Positions 45,684 through 57,831 of a stretch of DNA of 64,000 nt are shown in pieces. Below the pieces are notes generated by a model. The model was not told the DNA's origin and made no database searches. It saw nothing but the letters and a program-made list of their open reading frames with translations. The position numbers and the translations under genes are program-made. The first letter of the stretch is position 1. Each line of letters starts with the position of its first letter. Source of the stretch: Watersipora subatra (lineage: Eukaryota > Bryozoa > Gymnolaemata > Cheilostomatida > Watersiporidae); NCBI RefSeq assembly GCF_963576615.1, contig NC_088715.1, positions 62,445,981 to 62,509,980 of the forward strand. Reading direction: 5' to 3'.

Positions 45684-45834
45684 ACTCATCATTTTAAAAA
45701 ATCATTGAAAGGTTGATTAAGTAAAGCTTTACTCGCGCCAAGTGTGTCAAGAAAACCACCAATTCCCTGTGTGCGAATCGATCACCCTGTGTTTACAAAC
45801 TTTAAGAAAAAAAAGCTCATGTTGTTATACATCT

Positions 45835-45907
45835 GGTTTTGTCGCCTAATGGATAAGGCGTCTGACTTAGATTCAGAAGATTGTGGGTTTGAGTCCCATC
45901 AGAGTCA
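45835..45907 (+). tRNA. tRNA-Arg body with TAG anticodon
   Basis: Acceptor (with wobbles), D, anticodon and T stems all pair. Loop CTTAGAT gives anticodon TAG (would read CUA, Leu). There is no long variable arm, so this is not a true tRNA-Leu but an anticodon-mutated Arg body. The T loop has T in place of C56. It lies only 152 bp from the previous unit. Confidence 0.65.
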
Positions 45908-46498
45908 ACTCATCATTTTAAAAATGATTAAAAGGTTGATTAAGTAAAACTTTAATCATACCATGTCAAGAAAAACCACCGATTCATTCTTTACCAATTG
46001 ACTACCTGTGTTTACAAATTTCAAAAACTAATTAATCTTTTCGTAAACATTCAGGACTAATAGTTGCTTTTTTTACACTTTCCAATGGAAATGTATTGTA
46101 ATGTTGGAAATGTTGTATTTAACAAAGTCAAGCAGGAAAAGGAACTCGGGCAAAATTCTGACTGAGTGGCTTAAAACTTAACTGGTTGTATACTTGGTAT
46201 CTCTAAATCAAAAATGTGTTCGGGTGTTTCAACTTCAAAAAATTGATAAGTTTTAAAAGAAAATTTTTTTGTCACATCGGTTTTCGCATATGTATACTTG
46301 TCGTTGGACTACGTGTAAGTTTCAGTACATGTCGTAAACCGTTAGATTTCATTGTAATCAAATAAGATATTTGATTACAGATGAGATGAGAGGTTCGATG
46401 AGATCTTATCGATTTAAAGTTAAACAACAGTGATCTTGTAACAAAACTTACTGAGCTTAAGTTTACGTTCAGACTTGTAAAACGGCAATCTAGCATCT

Positions 46499-46571
46499 GG
46501 CCTTGTTGCCCAAGAGATAAGGCGTCTGACTACAAATCAAAATATTGCGGGTTCGAGTCCCATCAAGGTCA
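46499..46571 (+). pseudogene. tRNA-Arg-like, anticodon ACA
   Basis: Type A with a good acceptor. The D-loop GG is altered (AAGAGATAA), the anticodon stem has one mismatch, and anticodon ACA is the only one in the array without G36. Confidence 0.65.
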
Positions 46572-46699
46572 CTATGTAATGTTTTTTGTTGATAAATAAG
46601 TAACAAGTACAGACATTAATAGTATTGGCGCATGAATTTTTCAAATTCACCCGTTCAACTTCTAAAACTTAAAATATTTTATTTAAACTAAATAAAATA

Positions 46700-47100
46700 A
46701 TTAGCTGGAATCTATGATTTTGAGAGGAGTCGAAATAATTACATTTATTGTCATATCTTTAAACTGATTATAATAGATAAGTTTAATCTAGTGAATGCAT
46801 GAAAGTTAAATAATATGTAATAAAAAAAAACAAAAAAAGTAAAAAAAAGTCCAGTAATGTAATGAATAAAAAGAGTTACATTTCCCACAAAACTTTTGAT
46901 GTCTTCCCTTTAGTATTTCTAGCTGTTAATAAACAAAATGACTCTTGTCTAAATATGGTTGTACCTAATTGGAGTCTTTCAAAATCAGCATGACATAGTT
47001 TTAATATTGGTAATTCTGAATTCAAGACATTTAAGATTTTCAAAAAATATATGAATTGTGGATTTACAAAATAATTTTTTTCAATTTGCGAGATTTAGCT
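46700..47100. repeat. Array spacer, no gene seen
   Basis: Spacer homologous to those following the other units (for example TCTAAATATGGTTGTACCTAAT). Other spacers of the array are covered by the array entry. Confidence 0.5.
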
Positions 47101-47111
47101 TGCTAATTAAT

Positions 47112-48068
47112 CAAGGGGTCTGCAGCCTTTTCCACTCAAATAACCATTTATATCCGTTTTTTGCAGAAAAGAACGCAGTGGGAGCCACAAACCCCCTTCA
47201 ATATCTTAAATGATAAAATACATAAATACTAAATTTAATGTTTTTGTTTAGCATTTAACGCTTCTATACCATGTTTACAACATTAACCAAAAAGGTGTGG
47301 CATGTATAATGATTTAACTGCTGAGAAAATAAGTTCACTTCCAATAAAACAATAAAATAGCTAATAACTTGATTGTAACACAAAGTTATTATGTTTTTTA
47401 TAAAATTACTTGAAAAAAATTATTAGGTTCATGTTTAATTCAGTCCTTCTTTTAACAAATTGCCGAGCTTAAAATCTAACTGCAGAAAACGTAAGTTATG
47501 CAGCAGTTTTTGCTCAAACTAGCCTTATGCATCAGGTACGAAATAGCCTTTTTTCTCTCATCAACTTTTGGATATTTTTTAGCAAAGACTACGTGTTTAT
47601 TCTGAAAATGTCTTGTGACATTTGACTTTTTTGGGAAATTTCTCATTACATATTAAGCAAACCGGTAAACCAGTCTTATAAGCAGTAAAAGCGAACGTAT
47701 CAGGTCATGTAAGATTAAATATTCAATTATCCGCTGTCACTTTTTTTTCTCTAATATTCGCCATAGCTTGCCTACCCAAGGTAAAGAAATCAAGAAACGT
47801 CGTGCCAGCTGATCTAACTTTTGCGGTTTTATAGGCGCATAAATAGTGACAGGTAACAACTAACAAGTGACGTTGTTTGATTTGTTGCCATAATTACAGT
47901 ATTTTATATTATATTACAAAATCTAATAATAAAACTTCAAAATTTTTTATGAATTACTCAGCATAAAATAAAAAAAGAAAAAGGCAAAAATTTCCAAAGT
48001 CAGAGAGCTGCAGTGAAAGGATGAAAAGCCAAATGCGGTTCCAGAAAAACGAAATACTGACCTCTGAA
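47112..48068. mobile_element. Probable non-autonomous hAT-like element
   Basis: It interrupts the array spacer motif TTTAGCTTACTAACTAATGA. The left end CAAGGGGTCTGCAGCCTTTT and an inner GCAGTGGGAGCCACAAACC, plus GAGCTGCAGTGAAAGGATGAAAAGCC near the right end, are typical of hAT elements with a CAGGGGTCTGCAA-type terminus. The right TIR and an 8-bp TSD are not clearly preserved. No transposase is encoded. Confidence 0.5.
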
Positions 48069-48145
48069 CGAGTTATATTGCGCTGAATAATTTCATGTTA
48101 CTCTTTTAAAACAGAAATTAGAAAAGCTCATGCTGATACGCATCT

Positions 48146-48218
48146 GGCTTTGTGGCCTAATAGATATGGTGTCTGACTTTGAATCAGAAGATTGTGGGTT
48201 CAAGTCCCATCAATGTTA
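48146..48218 (+). pseudogene. tRNA-Arg-like, anticodon TTG, defective
   Basis: Anticodon stem is perfect and the anticodon is TTG (Gln-type). The acceptor GGCTTTG/CAATGTT has a mismatch, the D stem is broken (GCCT/TGGT) and the D-loop GG has become AG. Confidence 0.7.
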
Positions 48219-48837
48219 ATTTGTAATGTTTTTGTTGATAAATAAGTAATGAGTACATACATTAATGGTATTGCCGCATGAATTTTCAAGATTCAGCAGT
48301 TCAACTTCTAAAACGTAAAATCTTTTATTTAAACTTAATAAATTAATTAACTGGAATCTACAGTATGACTTTGAAAAAAGTCGGAACAATACATGTAGTG
48401 TCATATTTTTAAACTGGTTATAATAGACAAGTTTAAGCTAGTGAATGCAAAACAGTTAAATAATATGTAAGAAAAAATACCAAGAAAAATAAACACAGTG
48501 TAATCCAGTTATGTATTGAATAAAAAGAGTTATAATTCCCACGAAACTTTAGATGTCTTACGTTTAGTATTTCTAGCTCTGAATAAACCAAAAGTTATTA
48601 TTGTCAAAATATAGTTGATTATATTTGGTGTGTTTTCAAGGTCAGCGTGACATAGTTTTAATAATGCTATTTCTGAAGTTATAAAACAATTCAAGTCTTC
48701 GAAAATAAATGAATGGTAGATTTAAAAAACAGTATTTTACTTTGCGTGTTTTAGCTTACTAACTAATGATGTGGTGCGGAGTTTTTTCAAGTTTTTTTAG
48801 ACAGAATTTATAAAAACTCATGCTGTTGTGTGTATCC

Positions 48838-48910
48838 GGCTCTGTGGGCTAATGGATAAGGTGTCTGACTCTGAATCAGAAGATTGTGGGTTCGACTCCC
48901 ATCAGAGTAA
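48838..48910 (+). tRNA. tRNA-Arg body with CTG anticodon
   Basis: Type B. Anticodon stem perfect, loop CTCTGAA gives CTG (Gln-type). One mismatch at the acceptor end (G1-A72) and one in the D stem make function doubtful. Confidence 0.55.
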
Positions 48911-49479
48911 ACACATCATTTTAACAACCATTTTAAAAAAATGATCGAAAGGTTGAGTAGGTATATCTTTACTGTTGCTCAACATGTCTGGTAAAACTAC
49001 TGCTCCACTGTCTACCAACCGATTACTCTGCATTTATTAATCTCAACAAAATATTTAACACTTTTTTAAACATTAAAAATTAATAGTTGGTCACCCTTTA
49101 TATTTTTGAATGTTGTTTTTAACGAAGTCAAGCTGAAAAAGCAACTCGGGCAAAACTCTGATTAGGTGGATTCAATATAAACTGATTGTATACTCATAAT
49201 CTCTGAATTAAAAAATGAAATCGGGTGTTTTAAATTCAAGAAATCGATGAATTCAAAAAAATTTATCAAATCAGCTTTCCATATATAAACTTGTTAATGA
49301 ACTACTAGAAAGTTTTAGTACATTTTGTCAACCTTAAGTTTTAATTGCAATCAAATAATATTGCACTTTTAGATTCGATGAGAACTTATCGGTTTATAGT
49401 TAAACAATGGTGATCTTGTAACAAAACTTCATATGTTTAAGGTTAAATACAAACAAGTAATACAGCATTTCTAGCATCT

Positions 49480-49552
49480 GGCCTTGTGGTCGAATGGAAA
49501 AGGCGTCTGACTATGAATCAGAAGATTGTAGGTTCAAGTCGCATCAAGGTCA
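49480..49552 (+). pseudogene. tRNA-Arg-like, anticodon ATG
   Basis: Type A. Acceptor and anticodon stems pair; anticodon ATG (His-type). The T stem GTAGG/CGCAT has two mismatches. Confidence 0.65.
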
Positions 49553-50037
49553 ATATGCCATGTTTTTTATTGATGAAAGAGTAATTACTGCAGTCTCATA
49601 TTATTTAACTGAATATAATAGATAAATGTAAGCTTCTAGATGCAAATTATTTTAAGAACATGTCAGAACAAAAACAAAAATTTTGGGGAAAAAGGGAGTA
49701 ATCCAGTTATGTATTGAATAGAAAAAGTTATAATTCCTACATAACTTTGGAGGTCCTACAATTAGTATTTCTAACTCTGAATAAACAAAAAGTTATCCAT
49801 GTCAAACTATAGTTTACCTATTTGATGTGTTTTCAAAATCAGCGTGACATAGTTTTAATATTGCTATTTCTGAAGTTATAAAGCATTTCAAGTCTTCGAA
49901 ACTAAATGAATGGTGAATTTGCAAAAAAGTATTTTACTTTGCGTGTTTTAGCTTACTAACTAATGATATTGTGCTGATTGTTTTCAAGTTTTTTTGTCGG
50001 ACCAAACTTATAAAGCCTCATGATGTTATGTGTATCC

Positions 50038-50110
50038 GGCTCTGTGGCCCGATGGATAAGGCATCTGACTACGAATCAGATGATTGTGGGTTTGAGTCCC
50101 ATCAGAGTGA
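50038..50110 (+). tRNA. tRNA-Arg (ACG)
   Basis: Type B. Acceptor pairs with wobbles, anticodon stem perfect, loop CTACGAA gives ACG, a normal arginine anticodon (A34 would become inosine). Only 13-22 is mismatched in the D stem. T56 replaces C56 in the T loop, which weakens the B box. One of the better candidates in the array. Confidence 0.7.
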
Positions 50111-50687
50111 ACACATCATTTTAAAAACATTTTCAATCATTTTAAAAAATGATCGAAAGGTTTAGTAGGTATATATTTACTGTTGCTCAACGTGCCTAGA
50201 AAAACCACCGCTCCACTGTCTACCAACCGATTACCCTGCGTTTATTAATCTTAACAAAATATTTAACACTTTTTTGAACAATCAAAACTAATAGTTGGTC
50301 ATCCTTTATATTTTTGAATGTTGTTTTTAACGAAGTCAAGCAGAAAATGCAACTCGAGCAAAACTCTGACTGGGTGGAATCAATATACACTGATTGTATA
50401 CTCATAATCTTTAAATAAAAAATGAGTTCGGCTGTTTTAAATTCAAAAAATCGATAAATTAAAAAAAAATTTATTACATCACTTTTCCATGTATGAACTT
50501 GTTAATGAACCACATGAAAGTTTCAGTACATTTTGTAAACTTTTAGGTTTAAAGGCAATCAAATAAGATTACACTTTTTGGTTCGATGAGAACTTATCGA
50601 TTTATAGTTAAACAACGGTGATCTTGTAACAATTCTTCATAAGTTTAAGGTTAAATTCAAACAAGTAATACAGTATTTTCAGCATCT

Positions 50688-50760
50688 GGCCTTGTGACCC
50701 AATGGATTAGGCGTCTGACAACGAATCAGAAGTTTGCGGTTTTGAGTCCCATCAAGGTCA
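50688..50760 (+). pseudogene. tRNA-Arg(ACG)-like with A33
   Basis: Type A. Anticodon ACG, but the loop is CAACGAA, so U33 is lost. The A box has A10 (TGACCC) and the T stem GCGGT/CCCAT has mismatches. Confidence 0.7.
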
Positions 50761-51063
50761 TGTTTTGTGTTGATAAAAGAGTAATTGGTACTTACAATAA
50801 TGATATCGACGCATAGATTTTTGAGATTTAACAGCTCAAATTGTAAAACTTGAACTCTTTAAATTAAAAGGAATAGAATAAATTAAATAATAATAAATAG
50901 AATAGAATAAATTTCAAGTCTTCGAAATTAAATGAATGGTGAATTTACAAAAAAGTATTTTACTTTGCGTGTTTTAGCTTACTAACTAATGATGTTGTGC
51001 TGATCGTTTTCAAGTTTTTTTTAAGGACCGAGATTATAAAAGCTCTTGATGTTATGTGTATCC

Positions 51064-51136
51064 GGCTCTGTTGCCTAATGGATAAGGCGTTTGACTTTGA
51101 ATGAGAAGATTGTGGGTTCGAGTCCCGTCAGAGTCA
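51064..51136 (+). pseudogene. tRNA-Arg-like, anticodon TTG, weak anticodon stem
   Basis: Type B, only 376 bp after the previous unit because part of the spacer is deleted near 50880. The anticodon stem TTTGA/TGAGA has a G-G mismatch. Copied at 54429. Confidence 0.7.
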
Positions 51137-51718
51137 ACAGATCATTTTAACAACCTTTTCAATCATTTTAAAAAAATTGATCGAAAGGTTGAGTAGGTAT
51201 ATCTTTACTGTTGCTCAACATGTCTGGAAAAACCACTGCTCCACTATCTACCAACCAATAACCCCGCTTTTCTTAGTTTTAGTAAAATATTTAACACTTT
51301 TTTAAACATTCAAAACTAGTAGTTGCTCACTTTTTATATTTTCGAATGTTGTTTTTAACGAAGTCAAGCAGAAAATGCAATTCGGGCAAAACTCTGATTA
51401 GGTGGATTCAATATAAACTGATTGTATACTCATAATTTTTAAATCAAAAAATGAGTTCGGCTGTTTTACATTCAAGAAATCGATAAATTAAAAAAAACAA
51501 ATTATTACATTACTTTTCCCGATATAAACTTGTTAATGATCTACTTGAAAGTTTCAGTACTTTTTGTAAACTTTTAGTTTTAATTGTAATCAAATAAGAT
51601 TACACTTTTTGGTTCGATGAGAATTTATCAATTTATAGTTAAACAACGGTGATCTTGTAACAAATCTTCATAAGTTTAAGGTTAAATTCAAACAAGTAAT
51701 AGAGAGTTTTTAGCATCC

Positions 51719-51791
51719 GGCCTTGTGACCCAATGGATTAGGCGTCTGACAACGAATCAGAAGTTTGCGGTTTTGAGTCCCATCAAGGTCA
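51719..51791 (+). pseudogene. tRNA-Arg(ACG)-like with A33
   Basis: Same tRNA sequence as 50688-50760, copied again at 55084. U33 lost. Confidence 0.7.
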
Positions 51792-52414
51792 ATATGTCAT
51801 GTTTTGTGTTGATAAAAGAATAATTATTACTTACAATAATGATATCGACGCATAGATTTTTGAGATTTAACAGCTCAAATTGTAAAACTTAAACTTTTTA
51901 CATTAAAAGGAATAGAATAAATTATTGAAATGGATGATTTTAACAGCTGTCGAAACAATTACATTCAGTATCATATTATTTAACTGAATATAATAGATAA
52001 ATGTAAGCTTGTAGATCCAAATTATTTTAAGAACATGTCAGAACAAAAACCAAAAAGTTTTGAAAAAGTATGTAATCCAGTTATGTATTGAATAGAAAAA
52101 AGTTATAATTCCTACATAACTTTGGAGGTCCTACAATTAGTATTTCTAGCTCTGAATGAACAAAAAGTTATTCTTGTCAAGTTATTGTTGTACATATTTG
52201 GTGTGTTTTCAAGGTCAGTGTGACATAGTTTTAATAATGCTATTTCTGAAGTTATAAAGCATTTCAAGTCTTCGAAAATAAATGAATGGTGAATTTACAA
52301 AAAAGAATTTTACTTTGCGTGTTTTAGCTTACTAACTAATGATGTTGTGCTGATTGTTTTCAAGTTTTTTTTTTAGGACCGAGATTATAAAAGCTCATGA
52401 TGTTATGTGTATCC

Positions 52415-52487
52415 GGTCCTGTGGTCTAATGGATAAGGCGTCTGACTTTGAATCAGAAGATTGTGGGTTCGAGTCCCATCAGAGTCA
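52415..52487 (+). tRNA. tRNA-Arg body with TTG anticodon
   Basis: Type B. Anticodon and T stems intact, loop CTTTGAA gives TTG (Gln-type), B box intact. The acceptor GGTCCTG/CAGAGTC has one mismatch (C4-A69). Duplicated at 55780 with a single tRNA difference. Confidence 0.6.
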
Positions 52488-53074
52488 ACAGATCATTTTA
52501 ACAACCTTTTCAATCATTTTAAAAAATTGATCGAAAGGTTGAGTAGGTATACATGTATCTTTGCTGTTGCTCAACGTGTCTGGAAAAACCACTGCTCCAC
52601 TGTCTACCAACCGATTATCTTGCGTTTATTAATCTTAACAAAATATTTAACACTTTTTCAAACATTCAAAACTAGTAGTTGGTCACCCTTAATATTTTCC
52701 AATGTTGTTTCTAACGAAGTCAAGCAGAAAAAGCAACTCGGGCTAAACTCTGATTAGGTGGATTCAATATAAACTGATTGTATACTCATAATCTTTAAAT
52801 AAAAAAATGAGTTCGACTGTTTTAAATTAAAAAAATTGATAAATTTTAAAAATAAATTTATTACATCTGTTTTCCATATATAAACTTGTTGATGAACTAC
52901 TTGAAAGTTTCAGTACTTTTTGTAAACTTTTAGTTTTAATTGGAATCAAATAATATTCCACTTTTTGGTTCTACGAGAACTTATCGATTTATAGTTAAAC
53001 CACTGTGATCTTGTAACAAAACTTCATAAGTTTAAGGTTAAATTCAAACCAATAATACAATATTTTCAGCATAT

Positions 53075-53147
53075 GGCCTTGTGACCCAATGGATAAGGCG
53101 TCTGACTATGAATCAGAAGAATGTGGGTTCGAGTCCCGTCAGAGTCA
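53075..53147 (+). tRNA. A/B chimeric tRNA-Arg body, anticodon ATG
   Basis: The 5' half and upstream flank are type A (GGCCTTG), the 3' half and downstream flank type B (CAGAGTC). The acceptor keeps six of seven pairs, with a C4-A69 mismatch. Anticodon ATG (His-type). A10 weakens the A box. Confidence 0.55.
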
Positions 53148-53733
53148 ACAGATCATTTTAACAACCTTTTCAATCATTTTAAAAAATTGATCGAAAGGTT
53201 GAGTGATATACATGTATCTTTGCTGTTGCTCAACGTGTCTGGAAAAACCACTGCTCCACTGTCTACCAACCGATTATCCTGCGTTTATTAATCTTAACAA
53301 AATATTTAACACTTTTTCAAACATTCAAAACTAATAGTTGGTCACCCTTAATATTTTCCAATGTTGTTTCTAACGAAGTCAAGCAGAAAAAGCAACTCGG
53401 GCTAAACTCTGATTAGGTGGATTCAATATAAACTGATTGTATACTCATAATCTTTAAATAAAAAAATGAGTTCGACTGTTTTAAATTAAAAAAGTTGATG
53501 AATTTTAAAAATAAATTTATTACATCAGTTTTCCATATGTAAACTTGTCAATGAACTACTTGAAAGTTTCAGTACTTTTTGTAAACTTTTAGTTTTAATT
53601 GCAATCAAATAAGATTACACTTTTTGGTTCGATGAGAACTTATCGATTTATAGTTAAACCACTGTGATCTTGTAACAAAACTTCATAAGTTTAAGGTTAA
53701 ATTCAAACCAATAATACAATATTTTTAGCATAT

Positions 53734-53806
53734 AGCCTTGTGACCCAATGGATAAGGCGTCTGACTGCGAATCAGAAGATTGTGGTTTCGAGTCCCATCA
53801 AGGTCA
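53734..53806 (+). tRNA. tRNA-Arg (GCG)-like
   Basis: Type A. Loop CTGCGAA gives GCG, a legitimate arginine anticodon, with a perfect anticodon stem. The first base is A (AGCCTTG), which mismatches C72, and A10 and the T stem (GTGGT) are degraded. Confidence 0.55.
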
Positions 53807-54428
53807 ATATGTCATGTTTTGTGTTGATAAAAGAGTAATTAGTACTTACAATAATGATATCGACGCATGGATTTTTGAGATTTAACAGCTCAAATTGTAA
53901 AACTTAAAATCTTCAAATTAAAATAAATAGAATAATTTACTGAAACAAATGGTTTTAACAACTGTCGAAACAATTACAACCAGTGTTATTTTATTTAACT
54001 GAATATAATAGATAAATGTTAGCTTCTAGATGCAACTCATTTTAAGAACGGCTCAGAACAAAAACAAAAAATGTTTTGGAAAAAGTGTGTAATCCAGTTA
54101 TGTACCGAAAAGAAAAAGTTACGATTCCTACATAACTTTGGATGTCTCAGATTTAGTATTTCTAGGTCTGAATAAACAAAAAGTTATCCATGTCAAAATA
54201 TAAATTACCTATTTGGTGTGTTTTCAAAATCAGCGTGACATAGTTTTAATATTGCTATTTCTGAAGTTATAAAGCATTTCAAGTCTTCGAAATTAAATGA
54301 ATGGTGAATTTACAAAAAAGTATTTTACTTTGCGTGTTTTAGCTTACTAACTAATGATGTTGTGCTGATCGTTTTCAAGTTTTTTTTTAGGACCGAGATT
54401 ATAAAAGCTCTTGATGTTATGTGTATCC

Positions 54429-54501
54429 GGCTCTGTTGCCTAATGGATAAGGCGTTTGACTTTGAATGAGAAGATTGTGGGTTCGAGTCCCGTCAGAGTC
54501 A
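54429..54501 (+). pseudogene. tRNA-Arg-like, anticodon TTG (copy of 51064)
   Basis: Exact offset of 3365 bp from 51064, with the same weak anticodon stem. Confidence 0.7.
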
Positions 54502-55083
54502 ACAGATCATTTTAACAACCTTTTCAATCATTTTAAAAAAATTGATCGAAAGGTTGAGTAGGTATATCTTTACTGTTGCTCAACATGTCTGGAAAAACCA
54601 CTGCTCCACTATCTACCAACCAATAACCCCGCTTTTCTTAGTTTTAGTAAAATATTTAACACTTTTTTAAACATTCAAAACTAGTAGTTGCTCACTTTTT
54701 ATATTTTCGAATGTTGTTTTTAACGAAGTCAAGCAGAAAATGCAATTCGGGCAAAACTCTGATTAGGTGGATTCAATATAAACTGATTGTATACTCATAA
54801 TTTTTAAATCAAAAAATGAGTTCGGCTGTTTTACATTCAAGAAATCGATAAATTAAAAAAAACAAATTATTACATTACTTTTCCCGATATAAACTTGTTA
54901 ATGATCTACTTGAAAGTTTCAGTACTTTTTGTAAACTTTTAGTTTTAATTGTAATCAAATAAGATTACACTTTTTGGTTCGATGAGAATTTATCAATTTA
55001 TAGTTAAACAACGGTGATCTTGTAACAAATCTTCATATTTTTAAGGTTAAATTCAAACAAGTAATAGAGAGTTTTTAGCATCC

Positions 55084-55156
55084 GGCCTTGTGACCCAATG
55101 GATTAGGCGTCTGACAACGAATCAGAAGTTTGCGGTTTTGAGTCCCATCAAGGTCA
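55084..55156 (+). pseudogene. tRNA-Arg(ACG)-like with A33 (copy of 51719)
   Basis: Offset 3365 bp from 51719, same defects. Confidence 0.7.
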
Positions 55157-55779
55157 ATATGTCATGTTTTGTGTTGATAAAAGAATAATTATTACTTACA
55201 ATAATGATATCGACGCATAGATTTTTGAGATTTAACAGCTCAAATTGTAAAACTTAAACTTTTTACATTAAAAGGAATAGAATAAATTATTGAAATGGAT
55301 GATTTTAACAGCTGTCGAAACAGTTACATTCAGTATCATATTATTTAACTGAATATAATAGATAAATGTAAGCTTGTAGATCCAAATTATTTTAAGAACA
55401 TGTCAGAACAAAAACCAAAAAGTTTTGAAAAAGTATGTAATCCAGTTATGTATTGAATAGAAAAAAGTTATAATTCCTACATAACTTTGGAGGTCCTACA
55501 ATTAGTATTTCTAGCTCTGAATGAACAAAAAGTTATTCTTGTCAAGTTATTGTTGTACATATTTGGTGTGTTTTCAAGGTCAGTGTGACATAGTTTTAAT
55601 AATGCTATTTCTGAAGTTATAAAGCATTTCAAGTCTTCGAAAATAAATGAATGGTGAATTTACAAAAAAGAATTTTACTTTGCGTGTTTTAGCTTACTAA
55701 CTAATGATGTTGTGCTGATTGTTTTCAAGTTTTTTTTTTAGGACCGAGATTATAAAAGCTCATGATGTTATGTGTATCC

Positions 55780-55852
55780 GGTCCTGTGGTTTAATGGATA
55801 AGGCGTCTGACTTTGAATCAGAAGATTGTGGGTTCGAGTCCCATCAGAGTCA
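55780..55852 (+). tRNA. tRNA-Arg body with TTG anticodon (copy of 52415)
   Basis: Offset 3365 bp from 52415. Differs in the D stem (GTTT instead of GTCT). Confidence 0.55.
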
Positions 55853-56439
55853 ACAGATCATTTTAACAACCTTTTCAATCATTTTAAAAAATTGATCGAA
55901 AGGTTGAGTAGGTATACATGTATCTTTGCTGTTGCTCAACGTGTCTGGAAAAACCACTGCTCCACTGTCTACCAACCGATTATCTTGCGTTTATTAATCT
56001 TAACAAAATATTTAACACTTTTTCAAACATTCAAAACTAGTAGTTGGTCACCCTTAATATTTTCCAATGTTGTTTCTAACGAAGTCAAGCAGAAAAAGCA
56101 ACTCGGGCTAAACTCTGATTAGGTGGATTCAATATAAACTGATTGTATACTCATAATCTTTAAATAAAAAAATGAGTTCGACTGTTTTAAATTAAAAAAA
56201 TTGATAAATTTTAAAAATAAATTTATTACATCAGTTTTCCATATATAAACTTGTTGATGAACTACTTGAAAGTTTCAGTACTTTTTGTAAACTTTTAGTT
56301 TTAATTGGAATCAAATAATATTCCACTTTTTGGTTCTACGAGAATTTATTGATTTATAGTTAAACAACGGTGATCTTGTAACAAATCTTCATAAGTTTAA
56401 GGTTAAATTCAAACCAATAATACAATATTTTCAGCATAT

Positions 56440-56512
56440 GGCCTTGTGACCCAATGGATAAGGCGTCTGACTATGAATCAGAAGAATGTGGGTTCGAGTC
56501 CCGTCAGAGTCA
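56440..56512 (+). tRNA. A/B chimeric tRNA, anticodon ATG (copy of 53075)
   Basis: Offset 3365 bp from 53075, same chimeric structure. First of three successive copies. Confidence 0.5.
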
Positions 56513-57098
56513 ACAGATCATTTTAACAACCTTTTCAATCATTTTAAAAAATTGATCGAAAGGTTGAGTGATATACATGTATCTTTGCTGTTGCTCAACG
56601 TGTCTGGAAAAACCACTGCTCCACTGTCTACCAACCGATTATCCTGCGTTTATTAATCTTAACAAAATATTTAACACTTTTTCAAACATTCAAAACTAAT
56701 AGTTGGTCACCCTTAATATTTTCCAATGTTGTTTCTAACGAAGTCAAGCAGAAAAAGCAACTCGGGCTAAACTCTGATTAGGTGGATTCAATATAAACTG
56801 ATTGTATACTCATAATCTTTAAATAAAAAAATGAGTTCGACTGTTTTAAATTAAAAAAGTTGATGAATTTTAAAAATAAATTTATTACATCAGTTTTCCA
56901 TATGTAAACTTGTCAATGAACTACTTGAAAGTTTCAGTACTTTTTGTAAACTTTTAGTTTTAATTGCAATCAAATAAGATTACACTTTTTGGTTCTACGA
57001 GAATTTATTGATTTATAGTTAAACAACGGTGATCTTGTAACAAATCTTCATAAGTTTAAGGTTAAATTCAAACCAATAATACAATATTTTCAGCATAT

Positions 57099-57171
57099 GG
57101 CCTTGTGACCCAATGGATAAGGCGTCTGACTATGAATCAGAAGAATGTGGGTTCGAGTCCCGTCAGAGTCA
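57099..57171 (+). tRNA. A/B chimeric tRNA, anticodon ATG
   Basis: 659 bp after the previous copy. The tRNA matches 56440, but its downstream spacer (AGTAGGTATACATG, TTATCTTGCG) matches the spacer after 55780. This places a crossover within or just after the tRNA. Confidence 0.5.
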
Positions 57172-57758
57172 ACAGATCATTTTAACAACCTTTTCAATCA
57201 TTTTAAAAAATTGATCGAAAGGTTGAGTAGGTATACATGTATCTTTGCTGTTGCTCAACGTGTCTGGAAAAACCACTGCTCCACTGTCTACCAACCGATT
57301 ATCTTGCGTTTATTAATCTTAACAAAATATTTAACACTTTTTCAAACATTCAAAACTAGTAGTTGGTCACCCTTAATATTTTCCAATGTTGTTTCTAACG
57401 AAGTCAAGCAGAAAAAGCAACTCGGGCTAAACTCTGATTAGGTGGATTCAATATAAACTGATTGTATACTCATAATCTTTAAATAAAAAAATGAGTTCGA
57501 CTGTTTTAAATTAAAAAAATTGATAAATTTTAAAAATAAATTTATTACATCAGTTTTCCATATATAAACTTGTTGATGAACTACTTGAAAGTTTCAGTAC
57601 TTTTTGTAAACTTTTAGTTTTAATTGGAATCAAATAATATTCCACTTTTTGGTTCTACGAGAATTTATTGATTTATAGTTAAACAACGGTGATCTTGTAA
57701 CAAATCTTCATAAGTTTAAGGTTAAATTCAAACCAATAATACAATATTTTCAGCATAT

Positions 57759-57831
57759 GGCCTTGTGACCCAATGGATAAGGCGTCTGACTATGAATCAG
57801 AAGAATGTGGGTTCGAGTCCCGTCAGAGTCA
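57759..57831 (+). tRNA. A/B chimeric tRNA, anticodon ATG
   Basis: Third chimeric copy. The downstream spacer is again of the 56440 kind (GTGATATACATG, TTATCCTGCG). Confidence 0.5.

Noticed and set aside
45835-45907. Genuine tRNA-Leu(TAG)
   Set aside because: Leucine tRNAs have a long variable arm. This one has the 5-nt variable region and body of the neighbouring tRNA-Arg copies.
52461-57441. A 98-residue ORF repeated three times (52461, 55826, 57145)
   Set aside because: It starts inside a tRNA gene (GFESH-like translation of the T arm) and runs through array spacer. The identity of the three copies comes from recent DNA duplication, not protein conservation.
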